Shown in pieces: positions 12,551 to 24,497 of a stretch of DNA of 64,000 nt. The stretch lies in contig QNGE01000131.1 of NCBI GenBank assembly GCA_008508345.1, forward strand, positions 68,078 to 132,077. The letters run 5' to 3'. The notes under the pieces are model-generated. The model was not told where the DNA came from. It did not search any database and was given only the letters and a program-made list of their open reading frames with translations. Numbering within the stretch: position 1 is the first letter of the stretch; every line of letters begins with the position of its first letter. Made by a program: the position numbers and the translations under genes. This DNA is from Paragonimus westermani. Its lineage: Eukaryota > Platyhelminthes > Trematoda > Plagiorchiida > Troglotrematidae.

Positions 12551-13530
12551 TCAGTGTGCTGCGTTTCCCGGATGTGGCAAAGGGTGGAACTGATTGAAAA
12601 CAGTGCGTCGGTAAGAAAGTGGAACGGAAGGTCTAGGTGTACCCGTTGAAGTATCACACAAAATGTCGCCAGCTTGCGTCGGCAAATTGACGGTAGGCAA
12701 TTTCAAAGACTTACAGATAGAAACGTCCTTCATGTTCTCACTGCACTGCTGGGCTATTGCCATTTGAGACAAATCGAAGGAAGGAGGTAATTGGACTGAG
12801 TTGACATCAGGTTGTGATAATGTATCAGCTACGATATTGGCGTCACCACGTAGGTGTCGGATGTCCGTGGTGAATTGGAAGATGTAGTACAAATGTCTGA
12901 TTTTGCTCGGAGAGTACCGATCAGGTTTAGCATGAAAAGCAAATGTTGAAGGCTTGTGATAGGTTTGCACAACAAAACGTCGACCTTTCAAAAACTGCCG
13001 AAAATAACGGATCGCCAAATAAATGGCCAGCAATTCACGTCCGAGTGTGCTGTACCTAGTCTGTGCTGGTTGCAACTTTTGCGAGAAGAAGGCCAGGGGT
13101 TGCTGTTCACCATTCACAGACTGTTTCAGGACTGCGCCGACGGCAGCGTGTGATGCATCTGTGGTGAGAATGAGACGAGCGTTTGGATCGCAAATGATGA
13201 AGCGCAGTTTTGTGGCATGACATAATGCTTCCTTTGCTGTCGAGAAAGCTGCTTCAGCTTCAGGTGACAATTCAACTGACTTGCGTTTAGAGTCAACTAG
13301 GTTAGTTAGAGGTTTTCCAATGTCCGCGCAATGGGGAATGAAACGTCGATAGTGGTTGAGTATGTCGAGAAATCGTCGGAGTTGTATCATCCTAGGGGGA
13401 GTCGAAAAAGTCGAAATAGACTCAACTCAATCTGGCAGAGGTTTGATGCCGGTTTGATCTATGCGTTGTCCCAGGAAATCCAATGAGTTATCTCCAAAGG
13501 CACACTTGTCGATGTTGATTTTACTATAAT
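12551..13530 (-). pseudogene. Gypsy RT C-terminus and RNase H pseudogene
   Basis: Translation starts at 13530 with KINIDKCAFG and LDFLGQRIDQTGI (the RT region after the catalytic motif). An in-frame stop follows, and then a 279-codon frame (13390-12551) opens with RFLDILNHYRRFIPHCADI, the RT connection. RNase H starts at ILTTDASHAAVGAVL with its catalytic Asp, followed by ERELLAIY-like and ADTLSQPD blocks (tether end). The RT active site lies in the deleted part. The family role is reverse transcription of the element RNA and removal of the RNA strand. Confidence 0.8.
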
Positions 13531-13576
13531 ATTGCGCAAAAAATATTAAGTAGAAAATAGTGTAGAAGACGCTACA
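13531..13576 (-). repeat. 5' LTR stub fused to RT
   Basis: Only the first ~46 bases of the LTR remain; RT sequence begins immediately after on the minus strand. The rest of the LTR, gag, protease and early RT are deleted. Confidence 0.45.
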
Positions 13577-15925
13577 TATGTGTCGTGAAGAAAAATTTCT
13601 ACGTCCCTGTCTACCATTCTTCTCTAACTTGAAGACATACACCCCTGAGTGTTGTCTTGTTACTGAGAGCCACTCGACCACAACAGCGGTAATTATTGCA
13701 ACGTGCAACGTTTCGTACAAGTATCAGTTCTCCAGGAAGACGCCAGTAGTCAACGCCAGACACGTTCGCCTTCTGGATTTTTAAAGCAGCTAACAAGGTT
13801 CGAATTCATAACATCCTTTTGTTGGCTGTTCTGAACGTTTCAAATGGGCACGACGTTCTGTCTATAAGCAGGCTTGACCGTTCAGTTGCAGATAACATCT
13901 CAGTACAAAATAAACCTAAATTATATACTCCCAAACCCGTAGTGCCAACAGTTTCACGTGCTAGATGTGCAGTGTTTCCAGAAACACAGAGACAGTCTTA
14001 AATTAGGTTAACCAAACCGTGCTGGCGACACATAGACCAAAGTAGGATCATGCCTCTTGAGAAAGTTGTTTTTAGGTCTTGGTTGACGTATAACATGGCA
14101 TATTTGCCTATATCTAACACCTGTTGGTCTTCTGAGATGTGAAATTGGTTCACAAAGACCATTTCGGAGTGTGATCATCTGCTCAAGTCGCTGCTTTTAT
14201 TCAGACATTTGTGCCGTCTACGTGAATCAGGGACATAATAACACCCTTGATGAAAATAAAACACAACTTCCCGAAAAATGGAACACGAGGTACTCCTCTA
14301 ATGGTAGTGTGTATGTTAAGGCATTCTCCGTTGGCCACAACGTTGAAAGTGTTGCCTGGTATACAGCTTACAGTCGGGCCAACACTTGGTCAAAGCTGCC
14401 GCGAGTCTCAACTATAGTTCGCAAGATATTGTGAACTTACGTGTCGAATGCTGTCATAAAATCTAGGTAGATCATAGCTGTGCGACAGCTAAGTCAAATT
14501 TTGTGGCTCGTGAGTACCTAATCATCAGCGAGTGGGCCGTGTCAAAACGCCCTTAGGAAAACTCATATTAATGATGCAGAACACCTCATGACAACCAAGG
14601 TTGCACTGAATCTGATGGTTGATAAAGCTCCCGTGACAACTCAGATAGCGGCGACTAAGTCAGTGGAACGGCAGACCGCAATGTTGGTAGGAGCGTCTGC
14701 GTTCTGAAACGGCCTCATATGACGGCTCCGTCAGTAACCCAGAAAGACGCTGCAATTTGTACAAACTGAAATGCGCACTGGAGATTTCAATATCCAGCGT
14801 AATCCTCCGGAATACTGTACAATAGATTGCATGGACCAGGGGAGGCATGCGTATGCACACCCCTAAGAATCTCAGGTATTGGTCATTGATAATTCAGCAA
14901 TCTCGGGAATGCTCGTGCGGATGTTTGGGGACGAAGAGAAGCGTAAACTTAAGAACATTGGTGAACAATATATAGACATCAGCGTTGTTCGTGCCTGGTA
15001 GGTTTTCCGATCTCAGAACCATGGGAGGTTGAAGATCATTCTCGGACAGAAAAATAAGTTGGAAGACTAAAACACGGCGGGGAAATGTGTTATAACAGGC
15101 CCCCTTTCCTACAGACCTATCACAACCGTGGTAGTCACTGTGACCCCCCAAAATGTCTAATGCAGTTGCAAGCCGGTGTCTCACAAGCAGCACACTAAAT
15201 ATTCAATCAACTTGTCATCTAGAGACCGTCTTACGTAAGGCTCCAAACAAGTACATCTTACACATTTCTGTAACGAAGAAATGCGAACGCTCATTCACTG
15301 GACCCGGACCACCAAGACTGTGTTAGTAGCCCGTGACAGTGGGTTGGTTCCGACTGTTTAAACAGTGCGACCGATTAGTTGCAGAGATTCAGTACTGGAA
15401 TAATCAAGCAATGGCACTACGCTACATCAACAGCACTGGAAAAATCAAGCAGTGGCACCCTGATACGTCAACCTACCTCGTCAGTCAGAAACGGTTTTCG
15501 GTGGTAAGTGCTGATCAGACACAATTGCATCCCAAAAATTTCCCCACGATCAAATGGTGAGCATTGTTCTACGTACTATCCGGGTAGTTTCAAACAAAAC
15601 GCGTAGGGCAGATATTAATCGGGACCTCAGGACCTCAAGAAATTCAGTGATATTTTCAGGGCATTGTATGTAACAGATTTAGAGCAGATGAAAAACAACA
15701 GGATTGTGTCTAATCACTATAGATCGCGGAGTAATGACGAACTGCAAAATAACCAATCACACACCAGGAACAGGTGTCACTATTTCTGACGTGTTCACCA
15801 GCAGCAAGTGAATCCCTAGGGCCCGTTGCGCTAAACGCCGTCACTGTGAAATGCAGACCGTTTGATGTAGGATCCCCGGCTGTTTCTGCAGCTCACTGTC
15901 TAAAAACACTCGGCCACCTAACTCC

Positions 15926-15926
<1 letters not shown>
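13577..15926. other. Mostly unassigned; contains a small LINE RT fragment
   Basis: Several 60-100-codon frames (for example 14171-14434 plus and 15193-14894 minus) show nothing recognisable. The only supported piece is the LINE RT fragment listed separately at 14300-14620. Confidence 0.35.
14300..14620 (-). pseudogene. Possible LINE RT fragment
   Basis: Minus-strand translation of 14479-14441 gives AMIYLDFMTAFDT, followed after a stop by VHNILRT. This is the pattern of the first catalytic block of non-LTR reverse transcriptases (V-x-L-D-x-x-x-A-F-D-x-V-x-H-x-x-L). Flanking residues are consistent but heavily decayed. The fragment is short and could be a chance match, so confidence is low. 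Confidence 0.4.

Positions 15927-15985
<59 letters not shown>
15927..15985 (+). repeat. (ATT)n microsatellite
   Basis: About 19 near-perfect ATT units run from TATTTATT to ATTAATT. It lies in unassigned sequence. Confidence 0.95.
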
Positions 15986-15987
<2 letters not shown>

Positions 15988-18900
15988 TGACGCGCACATA
16001 GCCTAATGTAGAAGAATGCGTGCGTTCCAACCAACCATTCTGTCGGTCACTGCCGGAATCGGAAAGAGTTTGGTCTGTGTTGCTGACTGACTCCATTTTG
16101 TTTACTGGGATGATGTGCTTGTACAAAGGTAGCGCAAAGGCGTACGGGGCCACCTGGCAAGTTATAGGAGTCAACCATACATCAATGAGCATTTTTCGTA
16201 TTCCTTGGAGAATCGCTAACTGCATTAGCAGTAGAAGGCAGATATTTGAGTCACGCTTTACATAATGAGGTTTTTGCGTGCTTCTCATTGTTGGTAGAAG
16301 TGATCTGTCTCAATAAAGAAGAAAAACAAACGAAAAGGATTGTAAATTGATACAAGGCGTACAAACCTTCAAGCAAAACTGGTGGAAGCTCTCAAAAAAA
16401 GACGATTCCTGCCTGAGAGTCCGACGTCTACGTTCCACACGCGCTGCCTTGAGGACTGAGAAAAAGTAACACCACCAGGCGCATGCGGTTAAGAAGATGG
16501 TATGTAAGCTGCCAGTTACTGTCATGAACCACCGAAAAGATGCGCTGTATCAATCACAGAATAGAAGTAAGTTCGGGAGAACTATAAGTTTCTACATCAA
16601 GAAGAAGAAAACAGAAAATCTCTCCGAACAATAACGTGGCTGTTTCGTCACTTGCCTTCAACTTTAATCAAAAGATGAGTGGAAGACACACTGTTTCCCA
16701 CTGTGAGACGCGTGTGTTAAGAAAGAAATACAACATGCACATACGGTGCACAGTGACCTCTAGTCGTCTTGGAATCAGGAGGTCAAGAAACGTCTCCTAA
16801 AACTATTCGCTAAAGTCACTGGGCAACAAACGAACACTGGGCAAAATAAAGGTGGAGCAAATCAAGGTTATCATGGGTCGTCTATGTGATATTCTTTAAG
16901 TTTCCATTATTCTGATTGGACAAAATCGCTTCCTGGAGGAGGGAGGCAGTGTTGGGGTGAACAACTAGGGTTTCCTTAAAGTTACTTCCCATTGTAGCTG
17001 ACAGAACAAAACCTTATTGTCACCGCCGCATGTACTGTACACTTTCTTTTTTGGTAAGTATTCTATCCACTCATATAATCCGTAAAATCCTTGATTTATC
17101 TTGAATCACAGGAGATATTTGATGTCAAGACCGTCTAAGCTTGATTGCTATTTCATTGGCCATCCCTGAAACCTTCTTGGGTTCAGTCCAAGTTATCCTT
17201 AACCGGCGTTTTGGAACCGTAATCGTGAGAATTGTGCGTGAGTAGTCGTTGGGCTCACCATAGCTTCTTCCATTATCAAAGTTACGACCATTTTGCTGTG
17301 CTAAGATCGTCTTTCCTGACATGAATGTTATGGCGAAACTCGGAACACCCAAGCACATCACTGTGTGAAGCACTATTTTAACCCATCCCAATACTCATTT
17401 CCGAGATGCATTTTGATTGCAGTATCGTCACTGGGTGATACATTTCTGTTAGCGTGCTGTCGTCGTACGGATGACGCCGAACTGAATAGCACCATGGTCA
17501 CCAGGCCCGAGGGGCCTCCGGAAGCATCCAACAATATTGACGTCAGAGCGGCTGGTTCATGTGGTCATATCAGGCGGGTTCAGATCGGTGTAATGAGAGA
17601 AGGCAGACGGAGTCTCAGGCCCTGCATTCCATGTCATGGTAACGAATAAAGCATCGATTTTTGAAAACTCGCGTTTTAACATATGGGAAAATAAGAATGA
17701 TAGAAAGGTTTTGGGCAGTCAGTAATATAGATTCGACTCGAATTTTGTCGCTATTCGATCGATTCTACTGACGATTCAAAACCGGCTAGTGCATTTTTGC
17801 TATGAAGGTTGACCAGTGAGTTTACTCAGTTTTAACGGGAATTTTGGTTCCCAACTCCAACTGCCTTTTTGTCTACCTTCTGCTAGCAAAAGGGGCTGTA
17901 TGAATACTCGTGAAGGTAGACAATGGAGAGAACAATGGGACAGCTGTAAACGACAGCGTATTGAACGTTGGCCGATTCAGCAACGAAGTTCTGATCAGAG
18001 GTAATTTTATTGTTTTCTGGCTAAAATAATGGGAATGAGATCAGGTTCTTGTGAAGGTGTTGCGCGTGGTTGCGGAGAAAGTTATTGTTCAGCTCACAAT
18101 TTCGAGCATTTCTTGCTGCTCTCGGGAAATTCAGTGGCGGGATTAGACTTGCGAAGATTGCATATTTTGTAAAAGTCTTTGACGCCTTTGGGCTCACTGA
18201 GGTGTCTCTGCATAGAAAATAGCCTCGCATGGCTATCAAGATGTCATCGGATCCTTTTTGGAGGAGATTTTTGAGAGTGCATTGCCACCTTCCGCGTCAA
18301 ATACGTGATGGACCCGACAGATCACCAGGCAACCTGTCGATATTGTTGAACATTCTTCTCATTCTACATACCGGCCATACAGAGATAACCAACATCCAAA
18401 TTCAGCAGTAATCGTACACTAAGAAAAGCTGACATTCGATCTCTTCTCTTGTTATTTGATAACAGCTGTTTGCATATGGTATATATTTCATCAATTACCA
18501 CAATACTATTAACCTTGCATAAAAGGTTATGCTTGAAGATCACATGTTTCATTGTTCGACATTGATCACAGAGTCAGTTTCACGTTCTCCCGCTCATCGC
18601 GTGATCTCACTTTCCATTCTTGATTTCACTTATATATTCCGCGTAAGAAAATATTCCGCCCCGTCCGGACACTCAAAATCCCGCGACGGTTGGGAATGTC
18701 GCGAGCTCCTCAAAATTCTTCGGAATTTGAGCGAAGAATGACGTCCGGTTGAGAGGTCCATCCGTTCCCCGCAAAAGTATAGGCGTTCCCGTCTTCCCTC
18801 ATCGTTGCAACAGTTTCTGCACATTTTCTCGGGACTATCTACATGGAATTATGCTCAAATTCTTGACCGGTACATACCCTCAATTCTCAAAGCACCTATT

Positions 18901-19039
18901 ATTTGGCACAACCTTTGGCATTAAGCCACCGATCATCTTGTGGAGTCCAAATTGATGTAACAAGTCATCTATTTTATCGAATTCTCTGGATCCCGAGTAC
19001 TGTTGTCTCAGAAGTATATATCACTAGATTTCATTCCTA
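15986..19039. other. No supported gene
   Basis: About 3 kb of sequence with only short open frames on both strands (for example 17365-17649 plus and 17391-17125 minus). None has a domain, start context or neighbour that supports a call. No RNA gene is visible. Confidence 0.35.
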
Positions 19040-19160
19040 AAGTTGAATTTTTCCCTTAAACAACGTTTGTTTTGCTGCTTTGTTCACATAGCCAACTCAT
19101 TGTGCAATTTACAATTTTTATGTTCAAATGTCTATATGCTTGAAACTCTGCAAGCTGATC
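19040..19160 (-). repeat. LINE endonuclease fragment, copy of the 6.8 kb segment
   Basis: Reverse-complement sequence here (ACATTTGAACATAAAAATTG, then CACAATGAGTTGGCTATGTG, then AACAAAGCAGCAAAACAAAC) aligns with 6805-6875 (CATATTTGAACACCGAAATT and following) with about 20-25% differences. A third relative lies at 20335-20590. In protein terms the shared part reads near CEQSxKT, upstream of the GDFN-like motif in the 6.8 kb LINE. Confidence 0.5.
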
Positions 19161-19249
19161 ACGCCTTCCTGAACATGTTTCTCACAAATGCGTCGGCAAG
19201 AAACCATTATTATTATTTTTCGAAAATCAATAAAGAGTTCACGTGCATT

Positions 19250-19740
19250 CTTGCGCCAACAAAGTAGTCCGGAGTAAAACTGCGGACCAAATTCACTGAT
19301 GCGGGTTGCTGTACGAAGTAGCACAGAATATCAGAGACCAGGATTCATTGATCGCTGTGTCCCAATGGAACTTTGACACTAACTTGATGAACGTGGTGAG
19401 CTTCGTTTGCGATTACGAGATCCAGGAAGAAAGAAATCTCGTTGCAGACCGCACGTATTCTGTTCGGGTATTCTGTTGCACAACTAACGTTAGAGTTGAG
19501 TCAAAGCTGTCTGTTGAGACTTGTTGGGATGTTGTGCCGGAGACACCATTGGGGCGTTGAAAACACCCATGAAAACAAATGGTGGGATGGCGATTGGGAA
19601 CAACTTTGTTCATATGAGACAGGACAGCGTTATCGTCCAAGGGTGAGCTCGAAAGTGAGCGGTAGGTTAGGCCTAATAACAGCAACTCTTGACCACGGGG
19701 CCTCGCTTGTAGCCGTAAAACACCGCACACGGTGGAGGAA
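19250..19740 (-). pseudogene. CR1-like LINE endonuclease fragment
   Basis: The minus-strand frame 19730-19413 contains LLLLGLTYRSLSSSPLDDN, then STDSFDSTLTLVVQQNTRT and ATRFL. This is the middle of a CR1-type endonuclease (L-x-G-x-x-Y-R-x-P-S-S, then T-x-x-x-R-F). Where the catalytic GDFN block is expected the sequence reads ICFHGCFQRP, so the active site is lost. A frameshifted continuation (FIKLVSKFHWDTAIN, matching the SDH block region) runs to about 19330. It is an isolated fragment. Confidence 0.55.
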
Positions 19741-20334
19741 TTATTGCTACTGTGTGGGAAGGGAGGTAATAACTGAAGACTAACGTAAATAAAGACTTCT
19801 CAAATGCGTCCTCTTGCAGTAGTCACAGTGAACTCAGTAGGCGGGGATAGAGAATTCATTATTACTGATCACTTGTATAGGCCATAGTTCCGTGAGAGCC
19901 GCGGTGTATTGACACCCATCATGTATAGCGTCTGTTAATTCTCGAAGTTCATCCATTAAGCTGACACATCCGGTATAGATGTACCTTATAGCCATCTCAT
20001 TAAAAGATGACCCCAGAAGGGAAGCGTGGAAGATTTTAAGTGTTGAACCATGGTCTCCATAGGAATGGGAATAGGAGTTCGTGCTTGTGTGTACTATTTG
20101 TCCGACCATTTCGACACTTTTTCTTCTCAACCGTTCTTGGTCAATCGCGGCGTGGTTTGTGCATCTGCTTCACGGTGAAGTCCTCGGCGTAAATACTGCG
20201 GGGTTCATAATTTGAAGGTAACTGAACCTTTTCATGGCAAATTCGAGTGCTCTACTTTGTGTCTGTCCACGTTCTTTGCATTGTTGTCCTCTTCCTTGAG
20301 TGTGGTTTGTAGTGACAGTATTTCTCCACGCATT
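19741..20334. other. No supported gene
   Basis: A 98-codon minus-strand frame (20130-19834) is present without recognisable features. Nothing else is supported in this gap. Confidence 0.35.
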
Positions 20335-20590
20335 TATGAGAAACTCGCCCAGAAGAGCGTGATCAATGTACAGATTTTTCTGCCATATAGACGTTTGAAC
20401 ACCCCGACTATAGATTGTACAATGATCCAGCTATGTGAACAAAGCAACAAAACCGACATAATAATAATAATATATATTTCTCAACGCATACATGAGAAGC
20501 ACGCTGGGTTATGCACAATCATTTGGGAAGAGAATTTTGTAATACATATTTCTGAGGCGATAATAATCGGGATCTGGAAACTTCGATGAA
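20335..20590 (+). repeat. LINE endonuclease fragment, second copy of the 6.8 kb segment
   Basis: The run GAGCGTGATCAA, then GTTTGAACACC, then CTATGTGAACAAAGCAAC, then CTGAGGCGATAATAATCGGG parallels 6770-6950 in the same order and orientation, with insertions in between. The encoded end IGIWKL replaces the GDFN-x-P motif. It stops at a TGA at 20587 and no RT follows. Confidence 0.5.
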
Positions 20591-20734
20591 ATAGTTTATT
20601 TATTACATCAATTTGAAGTCCACAAGGTGCCGAAGGTCGAGTAAAATACTAGGTGCTTGGTGATCAACTGCTGGTCCCTTTATACTGCACACTGGCGCTC
20701 TACTCTCTCAGGCGTCGATTAATGGAGAAGTAGT

Positions 20735-22245
20735 GATAGCGTCGTTGCATTATAGGATGCGGAATGTTGGCCTCAGGATATTCTCTCAGGCACTTCCGTT
20801 CGTACTTGCTCGGACGACCCGTTCAAATCCGAACGAATTACCAGGCGCTGCGACGGCTCCGTCGCTTCCGAAAAACGGAAGGCAAGTAACCCATTGGCTG
20901 GAATATCAACTGAGACTTTGAGTACACACACCACCCGGACGGCCGCCATGCGAATGTTTCTCAAGCTCTTAGCTGGGGCCACGTGGGCGCGCCATCAGCC
21001 AAGTCATCCGTACTTTTCCCAAATCTACCGTCGACAACCTGTTGGAAATCTTGATCCAGCTTGTCTGGAAGTGGTTGACAAATTCCCCGACCGACGCTGC
21101 TCATGGCCACATTGGGAGATTTTGCCGGTTAGCGGTGGTGTATTGTATTTGCCCGATGGATCCAACCGAACCCATAAATAGGTCGCCCCAAGTGGCAGGG
21201 CTTCAAAGTTTGCACGAAAACTGGGGTATGCAGATCAATGAGGAACTGAAGCAGCTCTTTGCCAGCGCTTTGGGTGTTGCAGCTACATGAGGGTGTTATT
21301 CGCCTTTGCACCAGCTGTAATATTTGTATGCAAACAAAACTCCTTGCCGTAACATTTTTAGCTCCATTTTGAACGGCTACAACGGCTAGCTGCAGCCACC
21401 GCGTGGGGTTTGATGTGGTCGGAGATGAAAAATATATTCTCGTGATTGTTGACCATTTTACCAAATGGCGTGAGGCCCTTTCTACCAGAGAAGTTTCCAC
21501 TCTAACATCTTTGCTCTTTAACGAATAGGTTGCTTGTGTTAGCGCACATGTTACGTTGTATTCTGATGGAGGCGCTGCGGTTGGAAGTTGGCTCCCAGAG
21601 GGAGTATGCCGTACGTTGCGTGTACAAAACTGGAGCAACCCCTTATCACCCTCAAAGTAACTACCTGGCCGAACGAACCAATCATACCGTCACGACAATT
21701 CTGTCTGCTTTCATCAAACGGCACTAGTCAAATCGTTTTGACGGAATCCCGCCACAGTGCCTCTTAGCATAAAGGGTTGTCGTTCATTCGAGCACAGGGT
21801 ACGCACCATCACCACTAAGCGTATGCCATGATCTACGCCCACCAAGTGAAGTAGTATCATCCTGCTTCCGGCCGAATGTAAAGGGCTACCGCAGCATATC
21901 AGGGACGTGGACGAAGAGTTGGGGGTTGCTCACAAAGTTGCTGCCGGAGATCAGTCGAAGTCGCAACACCATTAGGAAGCTGTTATGATTGCACAGCAAA
22001 CGGACCAGTCTGCCGCATAGGGGATCACTTCGCATAGTATAGACCAAATCCTCCTCTGCGGATTGTCCACAAATTCCATCACCTGTGGTCAGGCCCATTC
22101 TTAATTGTTCACGTGTTGTCACCTACTTTGTACGTGATTCGCGACACAGCAAATACAACGCCTGTTATACCCAGCGGTACACTGGAGCCAAGTAAAGCCA
22201 GTCCAAATGACGAAGGGGGTTGAGACTCGGCCCGTGCCAGTACCA
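20735..22245 (+). pseudogene. Ty3/Gypsy RNase H-integrase fragment
   Basis: Plus-strand frames give the RNase H end (YSLRHFRSYLLGRPVQIRT near 20790-20840, then HHPDGRHANVSQALS near 20935). The integrase zinc-binding end follows (RLCTSCNICMQTK near 21300), then the core with ILVIVDHFTKWREAL near 21450 and TPYHPQSNYLAERTN near 21650. A GPY-like C-terminus (WSGPFLIVHVLSPTLYVIRD) lies near 22090-22150. Four or more frame changes and stops are present, so it is dead. RT and gag are absent. The element differs from the minus-strand Gypsy next door in both orientation and sequence. Confidence 0.7.
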
Positions 22246-22360
22246 CCTGGTAGTGCTTCATTTGCAGAGCACACAATCAAAATCCCAGCCCAAGGTGGCT
22301 GCAGCAACTGCGGTGGTGCGGACTCAGTGCTTTCTTGAAACAATCGCATATTAAATTCAA

Positions 22361-24481
22361 ACTGCTCGTTGATTTTCAATCCCTTGCTGATTGCTTCAGG
22401 TGGCCGGCCCCCATATCACTCAACCTGTCCCACATCACGCGAACGTCCTTAGAACGGCAACATTATCCTCTTCGAATGACTTATTTCAACGATCTTGAAG
22501 CGCCTCGATGGCGTGTCATGTATGTGTTGGACTTGAAGTTGTGTGGATCACCGTCTCGTATCTGTAACACTAATACACTCATTGTGACCGTTCGTTTGAG
22601 TCTTTTCTTTTATTTTGGATTGTGTCGGGACTGTCTGTGATCGTTATCCTGTGTGTAAATTTCCATTTGTCGTTGCCGTTACAATATAAGCTCGTAGTCA
22701 TTAAGTAGAAAATTTCCAGTGTAAGAAACAGGTTCTGCGAGAAAGCAATTTATATATACCGGAAATGCGGTCACCTGCCTTCAGTTAAACACAACATTCA
22801 GCAAATACTCAGCGCAGGCATCTACTTCAACAGCGACTCTGGAAACCAGCATGATTTTCTAGCACTCACGAAGCTGTGTGGTGTGTATGATTAATGGTTT
22901 CCATTACGTCTGATCTTTAATAGCTAGTGATAGCGCTATCCTCTACCCCTTCGAAGAGATATATAGAACTTTCCTTCCCTAGTCGTGCCACCATCAGTTA
23001 CCGAATACACCTCGCGGACGTCATTGCTGGCACCCTCCATTGCTATACTTACCACGGCGTTTAGACACACACCTACCAGTTGAGGGCCAACAATCAGTGA
23101 CACAGTCATCAACCTTCACGTCTTGTCCAACCTTAGTCCACTTATGATACGCCTGGATGGAACTCAGGTATTCTCCAATCCGGCGTTCGCAAAACACACT
23201 AACCATGTGTTCAGCCTGCTTCCATCCTTTCTTTCACCGTTCTAACAGTACGGTATAAGTGCACGACACGCACGTGGGTTCATTTTAGGAGCAGCAGATC
23301 GTTTGGTCCGAGCACCGAATGACCTTGGGGATGATCGTAGGTAAGAACCGGGGACCTGTCATCCAGAATTCTCTCGACCCCAATCAGCTGAGAGCAGAGT
23401 TCCTCACCTGCCATCACCTGTGGACTTACGACAACCTGTATGACTCGCCAAACCGTGAGAATTATAAGCTTCCATGTTTCATCCCAGTGGCTAGCAGCGG
23501 TAGGCTGAGAGCGCCAATCAATACCACGGGCCGCCAGAGTCCCATGAATTTTGTCTTGAACAAAACAAAGTAATTTTCCCATCAGTCCCGAACCCGCAGC
23601 CACAACTTTGGCCCATTATCCCTGCATGTAGGTTCCGGCACACCCAGAAGGCCAGTTAACATCATTGGAGCCATCAGAAAGCAATCCGCTAACATCGACA
23701 GTTCTACTTCCAGACGTATAGTTCTTGCCCCTGAAAAAGTGAGAGAGTAGATATTTTTTCACAAATGCCCTTCCCACTCCATGCATCCGGAGGTCCAAAA
23801 CAATCAACGCTATAGACTATAAACAAGGCATCAACGGAAAGATGGAACATTGCTGACCGGCCCGCTTTCAAATAAAATTTCCTCGAGCCACAGCGTCACA
23901 CGGAGTAGAGTATACTAGTGTGAGTAACGTGGAGCCAGCTCCAAGAACCATTGCGCACTGCTAACGCTGGCCATTACTAGCATATTCTTCAATTCTAGTT
24001 TGTTGGCCTGAAGCTGTTTAGGCGGTTTGTCGGGTGGCCACCAGCGCTCATTTCCTTATCTAAAGGTTGGAACACTGTTACGACCCCCTGAGAGAGAAAG
24101 GCAAGAACCGACAGGAAGACCGCGAGCAAGACCTCGATCACGAAAGAAACGCAACGATATCGCAAACAATACGAATAATCGGAACGCAAGTACTCAGACC
24201 CAACTCTCGCAACTTAGAACCCCCAAACAAGAAAGGAAGGAGACGGCCTTCAAACGAGCCTTATTTGCTGCTCAGCCCGAAGGCAAAACAGTGGCTCAAA
24301 ACGGCCGTATTTATAATTTTTCGGTGGCCTTGGTCCTAGGACACTGAACGGGCCAATCAGAAGCGAGCGCGCGAACTCGAATCTTCCAGAATGATGGCGG
24401 GCATTCGAGTTCTTGAAATCGAAGCATCTATTTCCCTTGGGAAATATAGTGAGCTTTTTGGGAAAAGTGCTTTTCCCAACA
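22361..24481 (-). repeat. Candidate 3' LTR (~2.12 kb) of the minus-strand Gypsy element
   Basis: This segment is nearly identical to 26777-28897 at a constant offset of 4416 bases; I saw only three substitutions, one near 24138 and two near 24461-24474. On the minus strand it begins TGTTGGGAAAAGC, a normal LTR start, immediately after a purine tract. Its far end is uncertain, because the partner copy is cut by the N at 26776 and similarity can only be followed to 22361. An assembly-made duplication is the alternative reading. Confidence 0.6.
24308..24315 (-). promoter_or_regulatory. TATA box inside the candidate LTR
   Basis: On the minus strand TATAAATA follows an ATTGG (inverted CCAAT) at 24357-24353 about 40 bases upstream. 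Both lie about 170 bases inside the LTR start. The same pair recurs in the other copy at 28731-28724. This is the layout of an LTR promoter; activity is inferred. Confidence 0.45.
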
Positions 24482-24495
24482 TCTCCTTTGTTGAG
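24482..24495 (-). other. Polypurine tract
   Basis: Minus-strand CTCAACAAAGGAGA directly precedes the TGTTGGG LTR start. Polypurine tracts at this spot prime plus-strand DNA synthesis in LTR retrotransposons. It supports reading 22361-24481 as a 3' LTR. Confidence 0.6.
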
Positions 24496-24497
24496 AC

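Larger units (their letters stand above)
11200..13576 (-). mobile_element. Truncated Ty3/Gypsy element
   Basis: On the minus strand the element reads: a 46-base LTR start (13576-13531), the C-terminal part of reverse transcriptase, RNase H, integrase, and a likely 3' LTR starting at 11377. Both LTR starts share TGTAGCG, then TACACTATTTT, then TACTT with a few mismatches. A purine stretch (GGGGGAG) precedes the 11377 start, as a polypurine tract would. Gag, protease and the RT N-terminus are missing. The inner end of the 3' LTR is not defined. Confidence 0.65.

Noticed and set aside
15774..15986. 70-codon frame ending in a poly-Tyr run
   Set aside because: The Tyr run is only the ATT microsatellite read in frame.
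22242..22250. ACCAC as a target-site duplication for the long-LTR Gypsy (also at 28898-28902)
   Set aside because: It would make the LTR end in CAG, and the left flank there is plus-strand Gypsy sequence while the right flank is BEL/Pao. A 5-base match is likely chance.
22119..22379. Minus-strand frame starting MKINEQ as a Gypsy gag start
   Set aside because: It is largely antisense to the plus-strand Gypsy integrase end, and its first residues lie in the repeat border. No gag features are seen.
23280..24347. Several 60-107-codon frames inside the 2.1 kb repeats
   Set aside because: They recur identically in both copies only because the DNA is duplicated. None has a domain, and they overlap on both strands.
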